Both the position numbers and the translations under genes were made by a program. This document shows, one piece after another, positions 41,836 through 53,300 of a DNA stretch of 64,000 bases (position 1 is its first letter; every line of letters begins with the position of its first letter). Location of the stretch: positions 2,830,501 to 2,894,500 of the forward strand of contig NC_092571.1 of NCBI RefSeq assembly GCF_037975245.1, written 5' to 3'. The DNA is from Apostichopus japonicus (lineage: Eukaryota > Echinodermata > Holothuroidea > Aspidochirotida > Stichopodidae). The notes below the pieces were generated by a model. That model was not told where the DNA came from. It did no database searches and worked only from the letters and a program-made list of their open reading frames with translations.

Positions 41836-42191
41836 CAGTGGCGTAGGAAGGTACTTTTGAGTGGGGGGGGGGGGGAGGGGGGACTGAAGACTGATGGCCT
41901 GCCTGGGAGGGGTCTAAGGGGAGGGGGTGTGAATTTTTTTTGCATTTTCAGGTGGCCTCAGATGCAATTTGATGCAGTATAGCACACTTCAACACCCACT
42001 CCAGTTTGTAAATAATTTTGCATTTTTACCTGGCCTTAGATGCAATTTGGTGCTCCAAATGAGATTTTTTTCTCATTTCGAAAAAAGGGGTTTTCTGACT
42101 TGCGAAGTGGATGGGCGGAATGATTCTTCCGCCCCACCCCATATTTTCACTGGGGGGCTAGCGCCCCAGCCCCCCGGTTCCTACGCCCTTG
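41836..42191. mobile_element. hAT-type non-autonomous element D (356 bp)
   Basis: Inverted ends CAGTGGCGTAGGAA / CAAGGGCGTAGGAA. Flanking octamers AATGCCAC (41828-41835) and TATGCCAC (42192-42199) differ at one position. The interior has two near-copies of a segment around 'cagatgcaatttgatgc' (near 41958 and 42038). Confidence 0.7.
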
Positions 42192-42199
42192 TATGCCAC

Positions 42200-43119
42200 A
42201 CTATCTTCAGGAAACTAGATTACGTCCCCTCATGGGGGATAGGAGGGGACAGTCCCTTGATCTCATATACTGTCAAGTTGCGGGACCATTAATACACTGA
42301 GCAACTCGCAACTTTCTCCGTTTTTATAAGGATGAAAGGGATGCATGTTTGTACGGTAACTTCGCGATGCTCAGAGCGTAAATTGTTCTTTCAGAAGACA
42401 ACGGTGATTTAACAGGCTATGATCTCTCTGATATTGCTCTGATATTTTTTTGCTTCGATGGTTGGTCAGACCCCCCCCCCCCGGGTAATTGATAGACTTA
42501 AATAGATCTCTGATCAAAACGCTAAAATTTACAGTACCACGGTATATAGCCTTGGAGAAATCATTCGTGAATGTGCCGAAACTGCCTCAGAATACAAACT
42601 TAAGGGTTTCTTTTCACTGTATCATATTTAGCCGTTTCGCTGAGGTTGTATTCGTAAAAACTACTACACACCTCAGACTCAGACATATATGTAGGCTATA
42701 ATACGTAGTTCTCGGATTTAGGGGACGAGCCGATCGATTTACCAGCTATTGCTGCCCCCCCCCCCCCGGACCCAACACACCAACAAACAAATACTAGGTA
42801 AGTGGGGAATCCTGGTAACCCCTCTTATTTTCACGGTAAGAGTCACTTGAAATAATTCGGTCCAGGTGCGGTTTCAAAAGTTGTTAAATGTGGTCTATTG
42901 CCTAGATTTGACAAGGTTCCGTAATATATATTGGTAAGTTTGAATGGTTTAATTCTTGAGTAGATTGCGTTCACGCTTCTTCAAATTTGTTGACATTTGG
43001 TCATGTTTCCAGGGATCGGTTAATTGCACATCTAGCTAATGCTGGGGCCTCGTTGTTTGGTAGATGGTGAATTTCTCTGTTGAACAGTATGTTTAAACAA
43101 AATTGGGGGGGGGGGGGGG
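42200..43119. other. No gene seen
   Basis: Presumed intron 1 of the minus-strand gene. C/G homopolymers at about 42471-42482, 42757-42769 and 43105-43119. Confidence 0.5.
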
Positions 43120-43760
43120 CGATGCGATGTGACAGGCAATAGTCTTGATAAGGATTATATGTTACTAGTGGAGGTTCTAATGTGTGTTTTGATCGCAGGG
43201 AATGTGATGGTTATAGTTCTAACAGTATCAGGAAGGGTGCCATGGTACAGAGTTACAGGGGCAAGCTGGAGATTGTCTTTACCAATTCTAGAAGTATTCG
43301 TAACAAATTTAATGAATATACTGTTCTTCTTGAGGATCTGAAGCCTGCTGTATTTGGTATCACAGCATCTTGGTTAAAAGGAGGACATTGATATTACTGA
43401 GGTTTCTTACCCAGGGTATGTTGTGTATCGTCAGGACAAGGAGGATACTCATAATGGTATTTGTGGGTGAGTTTCACTGTATGTTAGGGATGATATTGTA
43501 AGTGTTGAGAAGTCTGTGTTACAAGGTTCGTTTGTCAATTCTGTCTGGTGCGAGTTGTCCACAGGCATCTCCAATAGGTCCATTATAGTGTAATTACTAT
43601 TGGTGTTGTTACCGTTCTCCTAACAGCGGTGAAGATAAGGATGGCTTGCTGTTTGGAGCAATCAGAAGTGCTGCGGGGAAGTTGTTATGATGGGCGACAT
43701 TAATTTTCCAGACATTAATTGGATGGATGGTTCCAGTGGTAGGAAGGGTAATAACTTAAT
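43120..43760 (+). pseudogene. Degraded LINE (CR1/L2-like) endonuclease fragment
   Basis: Read in shifting frames on the plus strand: FTNSRSIRNKFNEYTVLLED, PAVFGITASWL, ITEVSYPGYVVYRQDKED, VSLYVRDDIVSVE, FVNSVWCELS, YRSPNSGEDKD, and VMMGDINFPDINWMDGS. These are the ordered motifs of an APE-type endonuclease from non-LTR retrotransposons, including the GDxNFPxINW block. Stops and frameshifts throughout. No reverse-transcriptase part follows, so the copy is truncated. Confidence 0.7.
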
Positions 43761-45792
43761 TTCTTTTAATATATTTTTTTTTATTGTTAGAGAATGTTTG
43801 CTACATAAACAAAGTTTCTGATACATAATTACAACTCTGAAATGTTTCTGTCACTATGACTTTAAAGCTTCTTTCGTTAATGGGATTATTCACTGGAACA
43901 AACAATTGTGATACTATAGATGAGATATGTCATTGGACATATCCAGAATTCAGCTCTGAATTACCTCAGCCCAGCAGATTAATGCTGTGATACAACCAAG
44001 GCAGTTAATTTCCTTTGATTTATACCCGAGCCATATCTGATGGTTATATGGCCCTGAGCACATATGACATATTAGAACTTACAGGGTGCTTCAATTGTAG
44101 AAACATTAGATGGTGTGATTCTCCCCTCATATATTTATATTTCCATATATGGTTTTCGTAATCAGAATGAAATTCCTACATTAGGGAGTTCCACTTACTT
44201 GTGCATTGTCAGCTTAAAATGTAATAGTTTTCAGGACAGCATCTCTGGGAGAATCTCTTACAATGCTGTTTCTTATACCTGGATGAATTATATTTTCACT
44301 TGCCTGATTCTTAATAAATGTCTGATCTCAGCAAATACAAGAAGTGTTGTTTTCTGGTATCTTAAGGGGAACTAGCTGTGCAACAAATACCTAAATAAAT
44401 ATGAAAATCGTTTACATCTTTGTTGTGTAAATGCTCATTACCCGTAAACATTAGGTATCCTTTACATTATATTTAGGTACGAGAAATACTTTTTACTTCT
44501 TTTACGACTTTTACTCGGTGTAAGTTGGTTCACCAGTATTTCTGGGACTTATTCCCTCGTATAGGACGTTAAAGACACCAAAAGTACTGGTCAGAGGGAA
44601 TAATTCAATTTCTCCGCAATGTTTCTGCATAAATTAAGGACTTCAGCGGTGTCGTTTTCACTTTCCATATATGGAAATGATTTAGTAAAGCAAAAAGAAA
44701 AAGCTGTGGAATATATATTTGAAAGCACTTGCAGCTTCCGGGGGTAGGGGGGGGGGGGCTCGAAGCACCTGTAAACTGCAGCATGAACACTGATCTACCT
44801 TGCTCTCTCTTCTTTTCCTTTTTCTTCGTTTTTTTTTTTGGTCTTTTATATTTACAGTTTTGCTCTTACAGGGGGCGAGGAGGGGCAAGTTTACCCCCCC
44901 CTTGCCAACATATGCAGAGGAGCATTTATGATATATTTTTGTAGATTCTTCTTGAAAACTCAGGAACACTTTGTAAAACTTTGTTAAACTTTTTTTTTCA
45001 AAGAGGAAACAATGTATTTTTTCGAAAATAATATGTAATAGGAGAAAAAGTTTTTGAAGAACACATGCTATATATGATGACATCACATACCACCTCTTGC
45101 AAGTGATCCACTAGTAAGAGAGGGTTTTGTAAGTCAAACTATACGGGTATACAGCCTACTTCAATTAAGGTAGGTCTACAATATATTGAGATGTGGGGGG
45201 GGGGGGGTTCCTATACTATATCATTTATACATGTAGACTATGTTTTCGCTTACGGCTAAGTAATCTGCTATTGGGGTATTCACCCTTCTTAAAAGTATTC
45301 GGTTTGAGTGTTATATGATGAGGACTGAAACTAATTTTTATAGCTGTTATTCATGTTAATTGTTACAGTTTTAGTTGGAAGAACGTATAGACTGAAATCA
45401 AATTTGTAGACTATAGTTTTAGCAATTCCCCATTATTTCGAAATACTAATTTCCCAATACTCCTATTATTAACCGGACGGTATTTCGCGGCCGGGTATTT
45501 CCCCGCTGTACAACCCTGAAGCAACATGTATTATACATTACCCGTACAGTCATCATGTATTCATATACTTTTCATAACACACAAATACGCCCACATTGCA
45601 GTATTACCTGTTTCCCCTTACAGCAATGCTGTACATTGCCAAGGACTGATATTCAAATTAGGCATATAAGCATAAATATGACCTGGATACAGAGTAGAGT
45701 CAAGCACTAATGTTCTCTGACGTCAAGAAATGGCAGTACATTGTGATAACGTTACTCCTATCTCCAGATATCTGGGGTTCAGTCGTACCGTT

Positions 45793-45796
<4 letters not shown>
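43761..45796. other. No gene seen
   Basis: Presumed intron 1 of the minus-strand gene. G runs near 44749 and 45195-45207. Frames at 44682-45086 are low-complexity. Confidence 0.5.

Positions 45797-45841
<45 letters not shown>
45797..45841. repeat. (TA)n microsatellite in intron 1 of the minus-strand gene
   Basis: About 45 bp of alternating AT, 57 bp downstream of that gene's first donor. Confidence 0.9.
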
Positions 45842-45843
<2 letters not shown>

Positions 45844-45897
45844 GACCTCTAAGGCGGAAATGACGTCTGGTCGAGATTGTTCAGTGTACTAACTTAC

Positions 45898-45993
45898 TTT
45901 CGATTTATCCATTGATTCTATGACAGCGCAGATCAAGTCCGACAGAAGTCTATGCCCTTCTGAAATGTTCACTGCTTGCTCTGTATCCTTCAT
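45898..45993 (-). CDS. First coding exon of divergent minus-strand gene (putative adaptor)
   Basis: On the minus strand, ATG at 45993-45991 (context aaaATGA) opens 32 codons ending AAA|GTAAGT, a perfect donor in phase 0. An in-frame TGA lies 36 bp upstream of the ATG, so no earlier in-frame start is available. The product is helical (HRLLSDLICAVIESMDKSK). It faces the death-fold gene head-to-head. Exon 2 at 41591-41629 is the next phase-compatible candidate. I do not recognise the family; the helical N terminus is only loosely like those of SKAP/AFAP-type adaptors. Confidence 0.5.
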
Positions 45994-46740
45994 TTTCGCT
46001 TCCCTCTTCAGATCCAGCCAAGATAGTCATGTAAAGTGACATTATCCAGTTTTCGGTCTATAATGTTTGGACGTATGACGTTTTCTTGTAAAAGCATTCT
46101 TCATGTGACAAACAAACCTGAACAATTTTGTGTGGCTTTTGTCGGTGTAAGCTCGATATTGTAACGCCATGTGAGTCAGGTCACATCAAGGCAGAATAGC
46201 ACCAACTGTCGGATCACTCATTCGGCGCACAACCCGTCAAATATACACCTACTAGCATTAATGTAAGTATTAGCACAAACCACACTTGCTTCTTACTTGT
46301 ACAACTATGTTATCAGTAACTTGGGACGGGTGTTTTGCCGGCGTAAATAAGTTATTGTCTTGTCAACGGTTCCTCGAATCTCTGGGACTGATTTCACCAG
46401 ATCATAATCTAGTAAATGCACCATATTTTCACATGCATGATAATTAATTGTAAAGTTTATATCCACGTCATGTAATGATTTGACATATTCAGTTCACCAC
46501 TGTTACATGACCAATATAACATAGTAAAAAACAATAATAGTCATATGCCTACTTGTTCAAATGTACTTCGTGCCTTATATATCCTTCAGTATATTCGTGC
46601 TGATGAAAATTGCCTGGACATGATATGTATTGTCTTTGTGAGGTCAAATGTTCAATAACCAAAAACAGTATTTCGGACGTTAGGCACATACCAAATCAAA
46701 ATTGGCTGTAATACTGCAAATTTAAATTGCATTAGTTAAT

Positions 46741-46905
46741 GTAGAGGGCCAAAGGTCACTTGAGCAAAAGGGGTCAAGTGATCGATCTTGGCCAAGTTTG
46801 TTGGAAAATGTATATCCTAAAATGTATATCCTAAAGGAAAAACTCCTAAACGGTAAAGACGATGGACTTCAAACTTGATGGTTATGTGCCCGAAAGGGGC
46901 ATTTT
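46741..46905. repeat. Dispersed repeat unit (aaaggtcact... family)
   Basis: ccaaaggtcacttgagcaaa, then a purine/pyrimidine spacer, then gatggacttcaaacttgatggttatgtgcc. The same layout appears several times at 63280-64000. Confidence 0.5.
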
Positions 46906-46997
46906 TTTGTATCCAGCGTTTTCAATATATTGTACGTTTTGATCCCACAGTCATTCCAGTAAATAGCTTAGTTCCAAAGATGCAAGAACAGGTCCAT

Positions 46998-46999
<2 letters not shown>

Positions 47000-47053
<54 letters not shown>
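47000..47053. repeat. (TA)n microsatellite in the divergent promoter region
   Basis: About 54 bp alternating AT, 300 bp upstream of the plus-strand ATG. Confidence 0.9.
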
Positions 47054-47056
<3 letters not shown>

Positions 47057-47352
47057 TGGCCAGCTAATCCACCCAATCACTTACCTTACCAATAAGCCAA
47101 TATGTAACGTGTATAGCACAGCCTTAAGTCTATGACATATTAGATACAAGTTTAGTTTTCAGTATTTTGTTTGGCTGATACAGTCAGCGCCTAAATTATC
47201 ATCTCTTGCCTACACGAAATGATTGTGGAAGGGGAAGTAAACGTGTCATAACTGTTATCAATTCATTGTATGTTATTATATGTTCCTGCAGGTATATTCT
47301 GTGACAGTAAGACATTGTAGCAACTCTATAGTCGTTTTCAAGTGATATCAGC

Positions 47353-47384
47353 ATGGCCACCAACAGTTCCTCTAAAGCGAAATC
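47353..47384 (+). CDS. Exon 1 of death-fold gene: start codon and short N terminus
   Basis: The ATG sits in a good context (gcATGG) and opens MATNSSSKAKS, with the last codon split. The donor TC|GTAAGT is strong. An in-frame TAG at 47329-47331 lies just upstream, so this is the first in-frame ATG. The exon ends in phase 2, and the acceptor at 50156 supplies exactly one base to finish the serine codon. The segment is short, polar and serine/lysine-rich, with no signal peptide, which fits a cytosolic protein. A CAG at 47289-47291 could be the acceptor of a 5' UTR exon. Confidence 0.6.
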
Positions 47385-50300
47385 GTAAGTATAACGAATT
47401 AATGATATTGATTTTCACTAGCAAACCACAGCTCACACAAACAGTATTTTATAGGAAATGACGCCACCGCGAGGTTTAAAGTCACAGGCGAGTCACCTTA
47501 TGGTCACCTGATGGCTAAATGAGTCAAGTACAATTAAGGAATTATTTATTTTAAGTTATTTACATATCATAAATGCATTAGAACAATATACCATTGATAG
47601 AAGGAATGAACTGAATACAGTACTATGTCCACCTGGTATACATATGTAAACTGACACACATACTGCTCATACATAACAGGCCCAGTGCAGCCGCATAAGT
47701 AATAAGCTAACTCTACACAGTGAATGTCACATTATCTAAAGCATTTGCCTTTTCGGCAGCTAATAGCAAATTACTCTCATTTCCATTTGTTTGTCTTGTG
47801 TTTATCTTTTCAATGACATTTCATAACATCAATGCTTTTGATTTGTGTCCTCTTTCATGTATCTCAAACTTAAGTATGCTTACTTTTGAAGATTTGTTGT
47901 GATATTACAGTAGCGGTGTGACAAGTTGGCTTAACAACAGGCAAAATTCATGTCCCGCGAGTTGATTCGCGACTTAATTAGACTAAACTGTTACGGGATG
48001 GGATTTCTACATCTCTTTGTTCCGGTATTAATTTAATTTTTATTAAGATAGTGTGAAATACAATTTTTGTTAATTGAGGGTGACAAACTGGAAGTGAACG
48101 CCCTTAAGAGACGTAAATATGGGGATTATCTCCAGAGTCAGGGACGTAGCCAGGGGGGAGCAGGGGGAGCGACCGCTCCCCCCCCCCCTTTCAGTGTCGA
48201 AAAAAATGTTTAAAAACTGTTGTTTTTTTAGCATGGTATTTTGTTAGTGCTCTTTTGATCTTGAATACTCGTCAGCTCCGTTAACTCAATTATAATCGTA
48301 GTAACATTCACGCCTACTGATTCAACTACTTACTTAGTTTGGCAGATGCAATTAGCTAAATTTAGCCTATAGCCTATTACAAGCCTACAGTTGGCCACTG
48401 CGTAATAAAATACATATTGCCTACCTAACCGCACTCTATGTAATGTCACGAACCGTATGCACAACAACGTCGACAACGTTCGTTCTCATCCTTTCTATGA
48501 TTCGTCCTAAGTTGTTGCACGAACAGCATGTTATGAAGCTAAGCTAGCAATCGTACGTGATACGCACTTCCTATAAATAATTATTACACTGCTAATACAC
48601 TGCGATAACGATATTTGTTTTTAGGCCACTGCATATCTGGCTATATTCCAAAATATGAAAGTTTATATTGTCCATCAGTTAAGTTGGTCAAATGTATTAA
48701 AGTCCAGACATTGGAATAAACAAGAATCATCCTACTTGAAAAATTGTAAAAGAGCACTATGTTTGTCTTTCTGATATATTATGTAAAAGAACATGTAAAA
48801 GAATTCAAACAGGAAACAAAATCTGCTGATAATATGATATCATATGATCAGGGGCGTAGCCAGTATGTAGCACTGTGGGCCCGGGCCTACACTTTTTTGG
48901 CCAAGTTATCTGTTTTTAAAAACACCCATATTTCAAATCCATAAGCTTGCTGGACGAGTTTAAGAGTCTAGACAGGAATAACTATTGAAATGAACGTAGC
49001 AAGAATATGGCTTAATTAGGTGACCTAGTCTTCTAATTTAGGCTGTCATTTCTATCGCGTGCCGTTTCATTCAACACTCTACCCGCCGAAAAAGACTATA
49101 GGATCCGATCTTGTCAGTGTTGTAACATCTAGTTAAGAACCTGTTTACGCAGATAATATTTCAGTTGAGAAAACAGTTGAGAAATTTGAATCAGATGGCA
49201 ATCGTCGGATAGCTCTCGCCTTCTCTTATTAGGCTATCTAACATTTACAGTTGTATCTAAGACATTTCTGGCCAATCTATATATGTAACTACAAGTATCA
49301 GCAGTTCAAAAGTAGGACTACTCTGTACATGTACCTTGCTAATTTTAAATACATTATGTATTATTGAATTATGTACTTAATTTATCTTTATGTATCTTAA
49401 CTCGTTTGTTTTTTTGGTTGAAAAGTGATATTGAATGAGGTGTCTCAAGTTAGGAAGAGGTCATGGAACCAGCATGAACACTCGGGAAGGGCCGTTTCCG
49501 GCCATCTGGGGGATTTGTAAAACCAAAAATTTTCTTGTACGCTCCGCGCCAACTGATGGTGGCGCTCCGCTCAGATAGTCGTGCCTAAATTTTTGAAAAT
49601 CGATATCAATCGCAAAAAGTGCTCCCCCCCCCCTTTCAAATTCCTGGCTACGTCGCTGTCCAGAGTAACTTTAAATGGGACATAATGGAGCTTACGGGGT
49701 AAATATATACATTCCATACTATACATAACAATGCTCACAACTCAAAATACAATGCTAACCCGACCCTACACCCTCCCATATGGACAATCCCTTTAGTAAG
49801 TTTTATTAAAAGGGTATTTTACTATAGATATGATAAACCATCAAGGTACTCTAAAAATACCACGTTCACTATATATACGTGATCACTTATTACTTCCTCT
49901 CTTAAGATTCTCAGCTTTCGTATGGTCATACTTACACAGATCCAGATTTTCAACCTTATCAATTGCTTCCAAAAAGTGCTTTAAAACTCATTTGACATTA
50001 AAATAAGAATCCTTGACGTTTGATTACTATCATTTACTATACTTTATAAGCCGTGCAAAATCCAAAGCTCACTAATTACAATATTCATCCAAATATCAAT
50101 GGATACATAATACATGTAACAACTATAGGTGCATTTTTCGTTTCTCTACGTACAGGAGACATTTGCATTGTACAACTATCGGTAGATTTTCGACAGAAGA
50201 TAACTGTTATGTATTCTGTATGGATTTGCAGAAGAATGGTCGCCGCATGGCCGTGTCTGGATACAACGAAGAGACAGCCTTCGTAGACATTTTTAGCTTA

Positions 50301-53300
50301 GATATTGACTCTAATTCTCACGAAAACCCGTTGCTTTCGTCTCAACCTACCTGTTGTTCTGTGCAATCGCTAGAGTCATATGAAATTAGACCATGCGTTT
50401 GCTTTCTGAATGATGATTTGCTCATAAAATCTTTTAGAAATGCAATAATATTGTACGATTGTAAATCTGGCCAGGTCATCAAAGAGACGACATTGAACAA
50501 ACAACCCACTTGTATGACAACCAGAGACGATTGCATTTATGTCTCGTTTGGAAATCTCAACATCGACAAAAAGGTGTTTGTCTTTGATAATAGATTGAAT
50601 AAAATCAGGACAATCACCTTACGAGGATTAATTGACAACGACTATCCAATTGACTTTACCGTTAACGAAGATTAAATATTTTGTACGACTCATTTCGGAA
50701 AGGGTTTACTTTTCAATGCAAGCGGAGATGTAGAAAAGAGGTATAAGCATGCATTCTTCAATGCATTGAGTGTAACGTTCAACGAAGTTACTGGTTTAGT
50801 AGTCATATTATGGGGTAAAAGAGATCATGATCGTGTTGTCTCTGTCTACCTTCCGTCTAGAGGTGATTATTTGGCTACATTTAATGTTCCTCTTTATTCT
50901 GTGAAAATCAGAATCAATAGTAACATAAACAAGTTCTTTGTCGTTACTAAGGAGACGGGAGAAGTATACGAATATGACACAGTAAGTAATAATTAATATA
51001 CATATTTTATTTTTTTAGATATCCGAACCTTTCGCATGCAGTTCTATAGATCACGATCCTTGGGAATGAATATCAGCAAGTTAAGTATGAACACGTAGCA
51101 AACAACTGCGAGGAAACCTTCAGCATCGAAAAACCTACTTAAAAAGCTTCTATTTAGTTTAGTATTAAAATAAAATAAAGATGTAGTTCGTGCTTTGGGA
51201 GCACATTCAAGTTATAATCAAACTTTTCTATGAGGAAAAGAGCGTTGAAATAATGATGCATTGTTGTTTCGTTACAAAAAAAACCTCGAAGGTTAAATAC
51301 GAATTATACGTTTCTATTCCTTACATGAAGGTGAGGCTACGAAAACATAAAAATGACTACAAGTTGCGCTATAAAAATTGAATGAAAAATGGGACACATT
51401 TGACCTTGCCGGTTTGGAAAGGGGTGGGCCTTTGTGGTGGGTCTTGGGAAGGGCAAAATTGTTCTCCCCCTCCCCTTAGAAAATCAGAGTATAGTAAAAC
51501 TAGATAAGACATTCCCGTTGTTAAAAGAGTAAATCCTTTCTCTTGCGTTTGTTTAGGGCTTCAACATAGTTACGAGAGGACAAAACCTCTAAATGCTAAC
51601 GCTTCAACTGTTTCCCCCCAAAAACAAAAAGTAAACGAAATATTTGTTGGGTATTTTTAACTGTTAAGTGGTTTCAAAAGTATAACGATCGCTTTCAAAG
51701 AAATGAATTATCACAGACAACAGTATTTTTCCAAAACCATATCCTTAACTGTACAATCCTCTTGAAATAATCATTGAAGTAGAAAATATAAATGAAGATA
51801 GAAATTTCTAAAGTAGTGGACAAACTGCTGATTGAATGAACTTTCCAAATTTATAGGTAGGTTAACATCAATGTGTGATCACGTCGGTGAAAACAATGGT
51901 AAAATCGTAAACATATTTTGTGACCATTGTACATAGATGTCACTGGTTGCATAGACTCATTGACTATAAGCCAGGCGCGTATCCCGGGATGGGGGCGTTG
52001 GGGGCGCGCGCCCCCGGGTTAGAAAAAGAGGAGAGAAAAAAGAGAGAAGGAAAAAGGAGGGGGAAAGAAGGGGGGAGGAAGGGAAAAGAAAAAGAAGCAA
52101 ACAGCAAATATCGCATCATATCAGTGAGCATGAAAATGGCGGTCCGGAATGAACAGCCTCCAAACCATGGACGCAGATGCTGGTGGGGACAGCGGAACGC
52201 GTCCCCACCAACTTTTTCACCAGTTGGGACATGATATACCGTGTCCCCACCAATATGTTTTGACCAATAGCTGCATTTCAAGTTCCCCTGTATTGAACTT
52301 TGGCGAAGTTTAATCCAGCATTGTGCAAATGACATGCAGCAGTTCTCATTTTATTATATTTATCCACAGTTGTTAAATGTTGGACGGAAATCGCATTTGA
52401 AGCAGTCTATAATTGTTTTCTGGGAGAGGACGCCAGACCCATCGTATACAAAAGTCTACTTGGATTATTTTCCCCCTGATTTTTTTTCTGCAGACGCCCA
52501 TGTATTTCCCCAAACTAAATTTCTAAGCCATGAAATCTCAAACTTTAGGAGGTTTGGGAGCATCGTTAGGTCTGGGAAGTGTCATTTCCGGCGATCTGGG
52601 AGGTTTTAGTTTGCCCAAAAAAATCGTACGCTACGCGCGAACCCATGGTCGCGTTCCGCTTAGATAGTGTCAGCGAACAGACACGCGTTCCCACAATTAT
52701 CCAAGACTGATCTGCGCCCATGCTCAAAACTGTCGATGTGTGTAGTGCTCGGTTTCGGAAATATCTATTTCCTTAAAGAGGTTTTATTATTAGTACACCA
52801 ATAAATTAACTGTGTCGGAATTTTCGAAAATTTCCTGACCAACATTGTTCATCATACTTCCCTCTACTCGTGCAAATTTGACCGGTCTGTTAGGGGTTGA
52901 AGGAGGTTTTTTCTATATTGATTGTCCATAGATGAAATTTTTGTGCAACATTGCATTATGGGTATGTTTTGAAGTGAATTTATTCACGAGAAATGTGAAT
53001 TCTCAAATTCTGGGCTTAAAACCTTGAGAAGTGGGGCTGACGGGTATAGTGGGCCGCGACGTAGAACCACTGACAAAAGCAATGATCCACAGGAGATGTG
53101 ATGAGGTCGAACATGATGTGTGACTGATGAAAATCATCAAAAAGGTTATAGATGAAAAAAAAAAAATATTTGGAAATACTTGGTTCTCAGGCAAAAGTGT
53201 ACATCTGGTTGGTCAGTTTCAAGCCCGAGAAGTGCCATTTCCGGTGATCTGGAGGGGGGGGGGGTATCAAAACCAGAAATTCTCTTGTACGCTGCCCGCC

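Larger units (their letters stand above)
45994..47352. promoter_or_regulatory. Shared intergenic region between divergent genes
   Basis: The 1.36 kb separates the two divergent start codons and should hold both promoters. It has no CpG-island-like composition. A consensus AP-1 site TGAGTCA lies at 46172-46178 and an ETS/PU.1-like GGGGAAGTAA at 47231-47240, close to the plus-strand start. A dispersed repeat unit (46741-46905) and a (TA)n tract (47000-47053) also sit here. Regulatory roles are inferred from position only. Confidence 0.35.
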
